DNA of 64,000 nucleotides from assembly GCF_000720635.1 (NCBI RefSeq), contig NZ_JOCF01000060.1:50282-114281 (forward strand). Reading direction: 5' to 3'. The position numbers and the translations under genes are program-made. Positions 40,726-48,219 of the stretch are shown in pieces. The first letter of the stretch is position 1. Each line of letters opens with the position of its first letter. A model generated the notes under the pieces. The model was not told where the DNA came from and did not search any database. It saw only the letters and a list, made by a program, of their open reading frames with translations. Source of the stretch: Streptomyces sp. NRRL WC-3742. Lineage in GTDB: Bacteria; Actinomycetota; Actinomycetes; Streptomycetales; Streptomycetaceae.

Positions 40726-40967
40726 CTCAGGCGCGCCCACAGCTCCCGCTCGACGGGCGTGGGCGGCACCCCGACCAGCAGCCGCTCGGGATGTCCGGCC
40801 GGCGGGCCGGTGCACGGCGACCTCGGCGGAGGGGTCCACTCCGTGCCGTCGCAACCGGGCATCGGCGCCCAGGCGACGGTGAGCCACCGCATCGGCAGCA
40901 GGATGTGGCGCAGCGCCCAGGCACCGGCCCGGTGGCGGAGCGCCGAGCGGGAACGCAGGACGTCCAT
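40713..40967 (-). CDS. Small DUF6059-like protein at the head of the PKS operon
   Basis: 84 residues from the ATG at 40,967, with GGGAGG 7 bases upstream. The N-terminal half is basic and hydrophobic; the C-terminal half reads PAGHPERLLVGVPPTPVERELWARL. That resembles the conserved tail of small proteins (DUF6059, from memory) found beside Streptomyces biosynthetic genes. The stop is 120 bases before the PKS start on the same strand. The inferred transcription start lies about 40 bases upstream, so it should be the first gene of the PKS transcript. Function unknown. Confidence 0.65.
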   Translation of the reverse strand: MDVLRSRSALRHRAGAWALRHILLPMRWLTVAWAPMPGCDGTEWTPPPRSPCTGPPAGHPERLLVGVPPTPVERELWARLSRPT

Positions 40968-41015
40968 CCCGGTACCTCCCGGGGTGTCGGGGTCAGGGGT
41001 CGCAGAGAGCCACCC

Positions 41016-41060
41016 ACTCTCCGGGGTCCGGCGAAAGCAGCCCTGAACCGGCCCTGAACC
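41016..41060 (-). promoter_or_regulatory. SARP-type promoter of the PKS operon
   Basis: On the minus strand: GGTTCAG, 4 bp, GGTTCAG, 4 bp, a weaker GCTTTCG, 10 bp, GAGAGT as -10. Two perfect copies plus a third weaker one keep the 11-bp period. Confidence 0.72.
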
Positions 41061-41157
41061 TGCCGGGCCCGCGCCGAGCCCGAGCCGCGCCCACGCCGGG
41101 CCGAGCCGGGATCCGGCCCGGGCCTCGGACCGGGGCGCGGACCGGGCCCCGGGCCAG

Positions 41158-41191
41158 GGTTCAGGCCCGGTTCAGCCCGTCCGGCCAGGAT
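41158..41191 (+). promoter_or_regulatory. SARP-type promoter of the FkbH-ACP operon
   Basis: GGTTCAG, 4 bp, GGTTCAG, 10 bp, CAGGAT as -10. It is back to back with the PKS promoter, so one divergent region of 327 bases (40,968-41,294) should drive both operons. An ATG at 41,190 falls inside the -10 and so cannot be the FkbH start. Confidence 0.75.
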
Positions 41192-41294
41192 GGCCGGGCA
41201 GCCCCGTTCCCCGGCCCCGCGCCTCTTCCCCGACCCCGCGCCCTTACCGGGAAGACCCGCGCAGAACCGCGAAGAACCGATCGGAGAGCCCCCG

Positions 41295-43202
41295 TTGGAA
41301 ACGACCGCCGCCGACCCGGCCCCGGCCCTGCTCGACCTGCGCCGCCGGGGCCGCCTCGCCGCCGAGTACCCCGCCGTCCGGGCCCTGCTGGCCGAGGCCG
41401 ACACCTCCCGGACGGCGCACGCGGGCCGGATCCTGGCCGGGCTGGACCCGGCGGAGGTGCTGGCCGCCCACCCGGGCACCCCCGCGCTCACCGTCGCCGT
41501 CCTCGGACACGGCACCGTCGGCCCGCTGGTCGCCCCGCTGACCGGCGAACTCGCCCGCCACGGACTGCTGTTGCGCCCGTACGTGGGCAGTTTCGACAGC
41601 TGGGTCTTCGAGCTGTCCGACCCCGGCAGCCCGCTCTACGCCGCCGATCCGGACCTGACGCTCTGCCTGCTCGACCCGGCCGTGGTCTTCGACGAGGTCC
41701 CGCTGCCCTGGCGGCCGGAGGACGCGGCCCGGGTGCTGGACGGGAAGGTCGAGCTGATCGCCGGACTGGCGGCCCGCTTCGCGGCCACCGCCCGAGGCGT
41801 CCTGGTCCTCAACACCCTTCCGCTTCCTCGCCGTTGGACCCACCAGCTGGTCGACCACCAGTCCCGGGCCCGGCTGGGCGCGCTCTGGCGGGAGGCCAAC
41901 GCCCGGCTGCTGCGGCTGGGCGAGGAGAACGCCGCGGTGGTGGTCGTCGACCTCGACCCGCTGCTCGCCGAGGGCGTCCCCGTCACCGACCCCCGGCTCG
42001 ACGCCTACGCCAAGGCCCACCTGTCCGAGCCGCTGCTCGCCGCCTACGCCCGCGAGGCCGGGCACCTGGCCCGCCACCTGGCCGGGCTGACCCGCAAGGT
42101 GCTCGTCCTGGACCTGGACCAGACGGTGTGGGGCGGCATCCTCGGCGACGACGGCCCGGAGGGCGTCGAGGCGGGCGGCACTCCGCGCGGCGAGGCGTTC
42201 CGCGGGTTCCAGCGGGTGGTCAAGCAGCTGGGCTCCCAGGGCGTCCTTCTCGCCGCCGTCAGCAAGAACGATCGCGAGCCGGTCCTGTCGGTGCTGCGCG
42301 ACCACCCCGAAATGACGCTGCGCGAGCCGGACTTCGTCCGGGTGACGGCCGACTGGCGCCCCAAGCCGGCCGGGCTCACGGACCTCGCCGAGGCCCTCAA
42401 CCTGGGCACCTCCGGCTTCGTCTTCGTCGACGACTCCCCCTTCGAACGCGGCCTGGTCCGGCGGGAGTTGCCCGAGGTCGCGGTGGTGGCGGTGGACGAG
42501 GAACCGGCCCTGCACGTCGAACGGCTGCTCTCCGACGGCTGGTTCGACGTCCGCAGGCTGACCGGCGAGGACCGCAGGCGCACCGAGCTCTACCGGGGCG
42601 AGGTCGCCCGCAGCGACTTCCTCCAGGGCTTCGACTCCCTGGCCGACTACCTCAACGAGCTGGACGTCACCGTCCGACTGCGCCCGCTGGCGGCCGAGGA
42701 ACTCCCCCGGGTCTCCCAACTCACCCTGCGCACCAACCAGTTCAACCTGACCACCCGCCGCCTCCAGCCCGCCGAGGTGGCCGCCTTCGCGGCCGCCGAG
42801 GGCACCGGGGTGCTCACCGTGCGCTCCGCCGACCGCTTCGGCGACAACGGCCTGGTCGGCGCGGTCTTCCTGGCCCGCGAGGGCGGCGCCCTGCGGATCG
42901 ACAACTTCCTGCTGAGCTGCCGGGTGTTCTCCCGGGGCATCGAACAGGCGGTGCTCTCCGCCGTCCTGGGCCTGGCCGCCGGCGGGGGCCTGCGCGAGGT
43001 CACCGGCCACTACCGGCCCAGCCCGCGCAACGGCACGGTCAAGGACCTCCTCCCCCGGTACGGCTTCGTCCCCGCCGACGGCCCCGCGCCACCGGACGGC
43101 AGCCTCGCCTTCCGCCACGACCTCGGAACCGAACTGCCCCCGCCCGGCCACCTGCGCCTCGACGCCGAACTGGCCGGCCTCCTGGAAGGACACCCCGTAT
43201 GA
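41295..43202 (+). CDS. FkbH-like glyceryl transferase/phosphatase
   Basis: 635 residues from the TTG at 41,295 (GGAG 8 bases upstream). The N-terminal part is a SGNH-like guide domain (LGHGTVGPLVAP, GSFDSWVFEL). It is followed by a HAD phosphatase core with VLDLDQTVWGG (nucleophile Asp273, Asp275), VSKND and FVDDSPFE, and a C-terminal GNAT-like domain (RTNQFNLTTRR, DNFLLSCRVFSRG). FkbH proteins load 1,3-bisphosphoglycerate onto an ACP and remove the phosphate, giving glyceryl-S-ACP, the three-carbon unit of tetronates. It overlaps the ACP gene by ATGA. AbyA2 is the abyssomicin counterpart. Confidence 0.95.
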   Translation: METTAADPAPALLDLRRRGRLAAEYPAVRALLAEADTSRTAHAGRILAGLDPAEVLAAHPGTPALTVAVLGHGTVGPLVAPLTGELARHGLLLRPYVGSFDSWVFELSDPGSPLYAADPDLTLCLLDPAVVFDEVPLPWRPEDAARVLDGKVELIAGLAARFAATARGVLVLNTLPLPRRWTHQLVDHQSRARLGALWREANARLLRLGEENAAVVVVDLDPLLAEGVPVTDPRLDAYAKAHLSEPLLAAYAREAGHLARHLAGLTRKVLVLDLDQTVWGGILGDDGPEGVEAGGTPRGEAFRGFQRVVKQLGSQGVLLAAVSKNDREPVLSVLRDHPEMTLREPDFVRVTADWRPKPAGLTDLAEALNLGTSGFVFVDDSPFERGLVRRELPEVAVVAVDEEPALHVERLLSDGWFDVRRLTGEDRRRTELYRGEVARSDFLQGFDSLADYLNELDVTVRLRPLAAEELPRVSQLTLRTNQFNLTTRRLQPAEVAAFAAAEGTGVLTVRSADRFGDNGLVGAVFLAREGGALRIDNFLLSCRVFSRGIEQAVLSAVLGLAAGGGLREVTGHYRPSPRNGTVKDLLPRYGFVPADGPAPPDGSLAFRHDLGTELPPPGHLRLDAELAGLLEGHPV

Positions 43203-43432
43203 GCGCCCCCGACGGCCTCGCCGAACTGATCGCCGTGGCCGCCACCGAACTGGGCCTGCCGCTGGGCCCCGAGGACGCCGAGGCGGACTTCGACGACCTC
43301 CCCGGCTGGGACTCGCTCCACCTGCTGAGCCTGCTCACCGCCCTGGAGGGCCTCAGCGGCCGCCGCCTCTCGCTCCCCGACCTGCTCGGTGCCCGCACCC
43401 TCGCGGAGATCCACCGGATCGCCACCGGCTGA
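43199..43432 (+). CDS. Stand-alone acyl carrier protein for the glyceryl unit
   Basis: 77 residues, overlapping FkbH by 4 bases. The 4'-phosphopantetheine site is Ser39 in GWDSLHLLSLL. It is a typical discrete ACP length with an acidic helix II region. Coupled to FkbH, it should carry the glyceryl thioester that the KASIII-like enzyme at 4522-5553 uses; AbyA3 is the equivalent. Confidence 0.95.
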   Translation: MSAPDGLAELIAVAATELGLPLGPEDAEADFDDLPGWDSLHLLSLLTALEGLSGRRLSLPDLLGARTLAEIHRIATG

Positions 43433-43483
43433 ACGGCACACACCACCCGGCCCACCCCGCCGCACCACCCGAACGAGGTTCCC

Positions 43484-44023
43484 ATGGCACGCATCCTCAC
43501 CCTCTCCGGCAGCCCGTCCCCCGTCTCCCGCACCGCCCGCCTGCTCGGGGTGGCCGCCCGGCAGCTCGAAGCCCGCGGCCACCAGGTCACCGAACTGGAG
43601 GTGCGCCTGCTGCCCGCGGAGGTGCTCACCGGCGCGGACGTGAACCACCCCGCGGTCCTCGAGGTCGCCGACCTGCTGCGGCAGTCCGACGGAGTCGTGG
43701 TGGGCACGCCCGTCTACAAGGCCGCGTACTCGGGCCTGCTGAAGTGCCTGCTGGACCTGCTCCCGCAGTACGCCCTGGCGGGCAGGACGGTACTGCCGCT
43801 GGCCACCGGCGGCTCGCCGGCGCACGTCCTGGCGGTGGACTACGCCCTGCGGCCGGTGCTCACCAGCATGGGCGCCACCCACGTCACCCAGGGCTGGTTC
43901 GTCCTGGACCGCGACATCCTCACGGCCCAGGACGGCACCACCGAGCTCTCGCCCGCCGCCGCCACCGCCCTGGACGGCGTGGTCACCGGCTTCGCCGACG
44001 CCCTGCGGACCCCCGTCGGCTGA
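43484..44023 (+). CDS. NAD(P)H-dependent FMN reductase (SsuE-like; AbyZ-type)
   Basis: 179 residues, flavodoxin-like fold. ILTLSGSPSPVSRTARL is the FMN phosphate loop, GTPVYKAAYSGLLKCLLDLL is the characteristic second motif, and PLATGGSPAHVLAVDYALRP is typical of the SsuE/MsuE branch. GAGG lies 5 bases upstream. It lies 51 bases after the ACP gene, same strand. It would provide reduced FMN to a flavin monooxygenase; none is visible in the window, so its partner may lie beyond the left edge. Confidence 0.9.
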   Translation: MARILTLSGSPSPVSRTARLLGVAARQLEARGHQVTELEVRLLPAEVLTGADVNHPAVLEVADLLRQSDGVVVGTPVYKAAYSGLLKCLLDLLPQYALAGRTVLPLATGGSPAHVLAVDYALRPVLTSMGATHVTQGWFVLDRDILTAQDGTTELSPAAATALDGVVTGFADALRTPVG

Positions 44024-44078
44024 ACGCCCGACATGGCGATGATCGTAGGTCGGATACGTCAATGACCTGGGTTCTGAG

Positions 44079-44119
44079 GCCCGCTGTTCACGAGCACGCA
44101 ACACCTCGCAACAGTGGGC
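44079..44119. terminator. Imperfect inverted repeat after the FMN reductase gene
   Basis: GCCCGCTGTT and AACAGTGGGC pair over 10 positions (one G-U) around a 21-base loop, 55 bases after the stop and 20 before the next -35. Terminator or operator. Confidence 0.35.
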
Positions 44120-44138
44120 CATCCTCCCGACCGAACCT

Positions 44139-44167
44139 TTGACTTTCCACCGACAGTCCTCCAGTGT
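44139..44167 (+). promoter_or_regulatory. SigA/HrdB-type promoter of the ABC transporter leader
   Basis: TTGACT, 17 bp, CAGTGT. The expected start of transcription, about 7 bases after the -10, falls on the A of the ATG at 44,175, which predicts a leaderless message. Confidence 0.6.
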
Positions 44168-44174
44168 TCTCGCC

Positions 44175-44267
44175 ATGTCCGAGCCGAACCCGATCGAGTG
44201 CGCCGCCATCGAGCTGGCGCTGATCGGCGTGGCCTCGCACTGCGTCGCCGACAACCTCTGTCGCTGA
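44175..44267 (+). CDS. 30-residue cysteine-containing leader peptide, probably leaderless
   Basis: It starts MSEPNPIECAAIELALIG and ends HCVADNLCR, with Cys at 9, 22 and 29. There is no ribosome site, but the ATG coincides with the predicted transcription start. This fits the leaderless Cys-rich leader peptides described in mycobacteria and other actinomycetes (the Ms4533A group, from memory), whose translation through Cys codons senses cysteine supply. It precedes the transporter's binding-protein gene by 136 bases, a stretch containing a GCGTGC/GCACGC hairpin (44,345-44,360) that could take part in attenuation. The family link is tentative. Confidence 0.55.
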   Translation: MSEPNPIECAAIELALIGVASHCVADNLCR

Positions 44268-44403
44268 CGCAGGCCCGCCCCGCCGCGTTGCGCTGAGCGC
44301 CGCCCCGGGACGTCCGCCCCCTCCCGCCGTAACAGCGATGCCGCGCGTGCTCCGGCACGCCCCGGCACGCACGCCCGTCCCGGTACCGAAAGGCTCCCCT
44401 GCC

Positions 44404-46125
44404 ATGTCTCGAACGACCTTCACCCCGCGCCGCCTCGCCGCGGCGACCGTCACCGTCGCCGCCCTGGTCGTCGGGCTCGCGGCATGCGGCCCGAAGGCCG
44501 ACGAGGGCGCGAGCCCCGCCAAGGACGCGGCACCGAAGCCGGGCGGCACCCTCACCGTCCTCAACCAGAACCCGCAGGACCAGTTCGACCCCGCGCGGCT
44601 CTACACCTCCGGCGGCGGCAACGTGCCCTCGCTGGTCTTCCGCACCCTCACCACCCGCAACCGGGTGGACGGCGCGGCCGGCACCAAGGTCGTCCCGGAC
44701 CTCGCCACCGACACCGGCACCCCCTCCGAGGGTGCGTCGGTGTGGACGTACCACCTCAAGGACGGCCTGAAGTTCGAGGACGGCTCGCCGATCACCACCG
44801 CTGACATCAAGTACGGCATCGAGCGCTCCTTCGCCCCCGAACTCTCCGGCGGCGCGCCCTACCTGAGGGACTGGCTGACCGGCGCCGCGGACTACCAGGG
44901 CCCGTACAAGGACGGCCGCGGCCTGGACGCCATCCGGACCCCGGACGAGAAGACCATCGTCTTCCGCCTCAACAAGCCCGAGGGCGACTTCCCGTACCTG
45001 GCCACCCAGACGCAGTTCGCCCCCGTCCCCAAGGCCAAGGACACCGGCGCCAAGTACCAGGACCACCCGGTCTCCTCCGGCCCCTACAAGGTCGTCAAGA
45101 ACGAGAACGACGGCGCCCACCTCGTCCTCGAGCGCAACCCGAACTGGTCCGCGGCCACCGACGACCAGCGCAAGGCGTACCCGGACACCGTCGACGTGCA
45201 GTCCGGGCTCGACCCGGCGGTGATCAACCAGCGGCTCTCCGCCGGCACCGGCGCCGACGCGGCCGCCGTGACCACCGACACCAACCTCGGCCCCTCCGAG
45301 CTCGCCCAGGTGAAGGACGACAAGGCCCTCGCCGCCCGCGTGGGCACCGGCCACTTCGGCTACGTCAACTACCTGGCCTTCAACCCCAGGGTGAAGCCCT
45401 TCGACAACCCCAAGGTGCGCCAGGCGATCGCCTACGCGCTCAACCGCACCTCGGTGGTCAACGCCGCCGGCGGCTCCTCCCTCGCCGAGGCCGCGACCAC
45501 CTACCTGCCCCAGCAGGAGAGCTTCGGGTACACGCCCTACGACCCGTTCCCGGCCGGCGCCACCGGCAACCCGGAGAAGGCCAAGGAGGCGCTGAAGGAG
45601 GCCGGTTACCCCGACGGCCTGACCATCACGCTCACCCACTCCACCGAGTCCGGCAAGGGCTACGGGCCGAACCTCGCCACCGCCGTCCAGGACGGCCTGA
45701 AGGCGTCCGGGATCACGGTCCAGCTCGAGGCCCTGGACTCCACCAAGTACTCCAAGACGATCCACACCGTCACCACCGAGCCCGGCCTGTTCCTCTCCGG
45801 CTGGGGCGCCGACTGGCCGTCCGGTGGCCCGTTCCTCGCCCCGATCTTCGACGGCCGGCAGATCGTCACCGACGGCTACAACTTCAACTCCGCGCAGCTG
45901 AACGACCCTTCGGTCAACGATGAGATCGACCGGATCAACAAGATCACCGACCACGCCGAGGCCGCCAAGCTCTGGGGCGCCCTGGACAAGCGCATAGGCG
46001 ACCAGGCCCTCACCGTCCCGCTGTTCCACCCCGTCTACAAGCGGCTGTACGGCAAGGACGTGCACGGCATCGTCATCAGCGACTGGACCGGGGTGCTCGA
46101 CATCTCCCAGGTCGCGGTCAAGTAG
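44404..46125 (+). CDS. ABC transporter substrate-binding lipoprotein, SBP family 5 (peptide/nickel type)
   Basis: 573 residues. The signal peptide ends at a lipobox VGLAACG, with Cys near residue 29 lipidated. The mature protein is a family-5 (DppA/OppA) binding protein: GGTLTVLNQNPQDQFDP at the start, WTYHLKDGLKFEDGSPITTADIKYGIERSF, and YVNYLAFNPRVKPFDNPKVRQAIAYALNR, the usual landmarks. AAAGG lies about 10 bases before the ATG. It is first of four transporter genes. Similar genes (AbyF set) sit in the abyssomicin cluster, but the Cys leader suggests a nutritional (sulfur) role instead. Confidence 0.93.
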   Translation: MSRTTFTPRRLAAATVTVAALVVGLAACGPKADEGASPAKDAAPKPGGTLTVLNQNPQDQFDPARLYTSGGGNVPSLVFRTLTTRNRVDGAAGTKVVPDLATDTGTPSEGASVWTYHLKDGLKFEDGSPITTADIKYGIERSFAPELSGGAPYLRDWLTGAADYQGPYKDGRGLDAIRTPDEKTIVFRLNKPEGDFPYLATQTQFAPVPKAKDTGAKYQDHPVSSGPYKVVKNENDGAHLVLERNPNWSAATDDQRKAYPDTVDVQSGLDPAVINQRLSAGTGADAAAVTTDTNLGPSELAQVKDDKALAARVGTGHFGYVNYLAFNPRVKPFDNPKVRQAIAYALNRTSVVNAAGGSSLAEAATTYLPQQESFGYTPYDPFPAGATGNPEKAKEALKEAGYPDGLTITLTHSTESGKGYGPNLATAVQDGLKASGITVQLEALDSTKYSKTIHTVTTEPGLFLSGWGADWPSGGPFLAPIFDGRQIVTDGYNFNSAQLNDPSVNDEIDRINKITDHAEAAKLWGALDKRIGDQALTVPLFHPVYKRLYGKDVHGIVISDWTGVLDISQVAVK

Positions 46126-46162
46126 CCGACGGCGAAGGAAAGATCGGATCGGTCCGACGACC

Positions 46163-47233
46163 ATGGCACCACCGGAACCCCGCACCGGGGAGGCCCCCGA
46201 CGCCTCCCCGGCCGCCGGGAGGCCGCGGATCCTGCGGCGGCTGCTCGCGCGGCGCGCCGCCCTCACCGCCTGCCTCGTCCTCCTCCTGCTCGTCCTCGTC
46301 GCCGCGGCCGCACCGCTGCTGACCGCGATCGAGGGCCAGGACCCCACCAGTTTCCACAACGAGCTGCTCGACTCCGCGGCCGGCGGAGTGCCCACCGGCA
46401 CCCTGGGCGGCATCAGCGCCGACCACTGGCTCGGCGTCGAACCGGGCACCGGCCGGGACGTGTTCGCCCGCCTCGTCCACGGCGCCCGGATCTCCCTGCT
46501 CGTCGCCGTCGGCGCCACCCTCGTCCAGGTCACCATCGGCGTCCTGCTCGGCCTCGCCTCCGGACTCGGCGGGCGGCTGCTCGACCAGGTCATCGGCAAC
46601 ACCACCGAGGTGTTCCTCGCCCTGCCCTCGCTGGTCCTCGCCATCGCGCTGATGGCCGTCGTCCCCGCCGACTTCCCCCGCCCGCTGCTGCTGACCCTGG
46701 TCATCGGACTGCTGGGCTGGTCCGGCACGGCGCGGGTGGTCCGGGCGCAGACCCTGAGCCTGCGACAGCTCGACCACGTCGCCGCCGCCCGGCTCGCCGG
46801 GGCCGGCCCCTGGCGCATCGCCCGCCGGGAGCTGCTGCCCGCCCTGGCCGCGCCCGTCATCACCTACGCGGTGGTGCTGCTGCCGACCAACATCATCTCC
46901 GAGGCCGGGCTCTCCTTCCTCGGCGTGGGCGTCAAGCCCCCGACCTCCTCCTGGGGCCAGATGCTCTCCAACGCGACCACCTGGTTCCGCGCGGACCCGA
47001 TGTACGTGCTGCTCCCCTCCGCGCTGCTCTTCGTCACCGTGCTCGCCTTCACCGTGCTCGGCGACGCCGTCCGCACCGAGCTCGACCCCCGCGCCGCCTC
47101 CCGGCTGCGGGTCGGCACGGCGCGCGGCACCACCCCGGCCGACCGGGCGGGCACCGACCGGCCGACCACCGACCGGGCAGCCACCGACCGGGCAGCCATC
47201 GCCCGGGCGGCCGTCGAGGAGCCCACCCCGTGA
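46163..47233 (+). CDS. ABC transporter permease (DppC/OppC type)
   Basis: 356 residues with about six transmembrane helices. It has the N-terminal linker DHWLGVEPGTGRDVFARLVHGARISLLV typical of DppC/GsiD proteins, followed by the EAA loop with a downstream G (AAARLAGAGPWRIARRELLP). The C-terminal tail of about 50 residues is a repeat of TDRA-type units. It is placed between the binding protein (38-base gap) and the partner permease (4-base overlap). Confidence 0.92.
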   Translation: MAPPEPRTGEAPDASPAAGRPRILRRLLARRAALTACLVLLLLVLVAAAAPLLTAIEGQDPTSFHNELLDSAAGGVPTGTLGGISADHWLGVEPGTGRDVFARLVHGARISLLVAVGATLVQVTIGVLLGLASGLGGRLLDQVIGNTTEVFLALPSLVLAIALMAVVPADFPRPLLLTLVIGLLGWSGTARVVRAQTLSLRQLDHVAAARLAGAGPWRIARRELLPALAAPVITYAVVLLPTNIISEAGLSFLGVGVKPPTSSWGQMLSNATTWFRADPMYVLLPSALLFVTVLAFTVLGDAVRTELDPRAASRLRVGTARGTTPADRAGTDRPTTDRAATDRAAIARAAVEEPTP

Positions 47234-48219
47234 CCCGCTTCCTGCTCCGCAAGGCCCTCGGCACCCTCGGCGTGCTGCTCGCCATCTCCGTGATCGTCTA
47301 CGCGGTCTTCTACATCGCCCCCGGCGACCCGGCCCAGCTGGCCTGCGGCGAGAAGTGCAGCCCCGCCCAGGTCCACCAGGTACGCGAGCGCCTCGGCCTC
47401 GACGCACCCGTGTACCTCCAGTACGCCCACTTCCTCCAGGGCGTCGTGGCCGGCCGCGACTTCAGCGCCGGGACGGGCATGATGCACTGCCCCGCCCCCT
47501 GCCTGGGCATCTCCTACCGCAGCGGCGAACAGGTCACCGACATGATCACCGCCCGGCTGCCGGTGACGGCCTCCCTGGCGTTCGGCGCGATGGTGCTCTG
47601 GCTGGTCCTCGGGGTCGGCACCGGTCTGGTCGCCGCGCTGCGCCGGGGGCGGCTCAGCGAGCGCCTGCTGACCGCCGTGACGCTGGTGGGCATCTCCGTC
47701 CCCGTGTTCGTCACGGGCCTGGTGCTGCTGATCGTCCTGTGCGCCCAGCTCCAGTGGCTGCCGTTCCCGGCGTACGTGCCGCTCACCGAGGACCCCCAGC
47801 AGTGGTTCTGGGGCCTGCTGCTCCCCTGGACCTCGCTCGCGCTCCTCGAGTCCGCCAAGTACGCCCGGCTGACCCGCTCCTCCATGCTGGAGACCCTCGC
47901 CGAGGACCACATCCGGACCTTCCGCGCCTACGGCGTCAGCGAGCGGCACCTGGTGACGCGGCACGCGCTGCGCGGGGCGCTCACCCCGGTGATCGCGCTC
48001 TCCGCCCTCGACCTCGGATCGCTGTTCGGGTCCGCCGTCCTGACCGAGTCGCTGTTCGGCCTCCCGGGCCTCGGCAAGCTGCTGGTCACCTCCGTCGGCC
48101 TGATCGACCTGCCGACCGTGGTCGGGCTCACCCTCGTCACCGGGTTCTCCGTCGTCCTCGCCAACGTCATCGCGGACGTGCTCTACGCGGTGACCGACCG
48201 AAGGGTGGTCCTCACATGA
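47230..48219 (+). CDS. ABC transporter permease (DppB/OppB type)
   Basis: 329 residues from a GTG overlapping the previous stop. The N-terminal FLLRKALGTLGVLLAISVIVY segment and APGDPA motif are typical of DppB, and the EAA loop is FRAYGVSERHLVTRHALRGAL. An unusual extracytoplasmic stretch holds two Cys pairs (CGEKC and CPAPC) that could form disulfides. It is coupled to the ATPase by ATGA. Confidence 0.92.
   Translation: MTRFLLRKALGTLGVLLAISVIVYAVFYIAPGDPAQLACGEKCSPAQVHQVRERLGLDAPVYLQYAHFLQGVVAGRDFSAGTGMMHCPAPCLGISYRSGEQVTDMITARLPVTASLAFGAMVLWLVLGVGTGLVAALRRGRLSERLLTAVTLVGISVPVFVTGLVLLIVLCAQLQWLPFPAYVPLTEDPQQWFWGLLLPWTSLALLESAKYARLTRSSMLETLAEDHIRTFRAYGVSERHLVTRHALRGALTPVIALSALDLGSLFGSAVLTESLFGLPGLGKLLVTSVGLIDLPTVVGLTLVTGFSVVLANVIADVLYAVTDRRVVLT

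Noticed and set aside
43039..43707. Minus-strand ORFs opposite the ACP and FMN reductase genes
   Set aside because: They are antisense to two well-supported genes and lack any motif.
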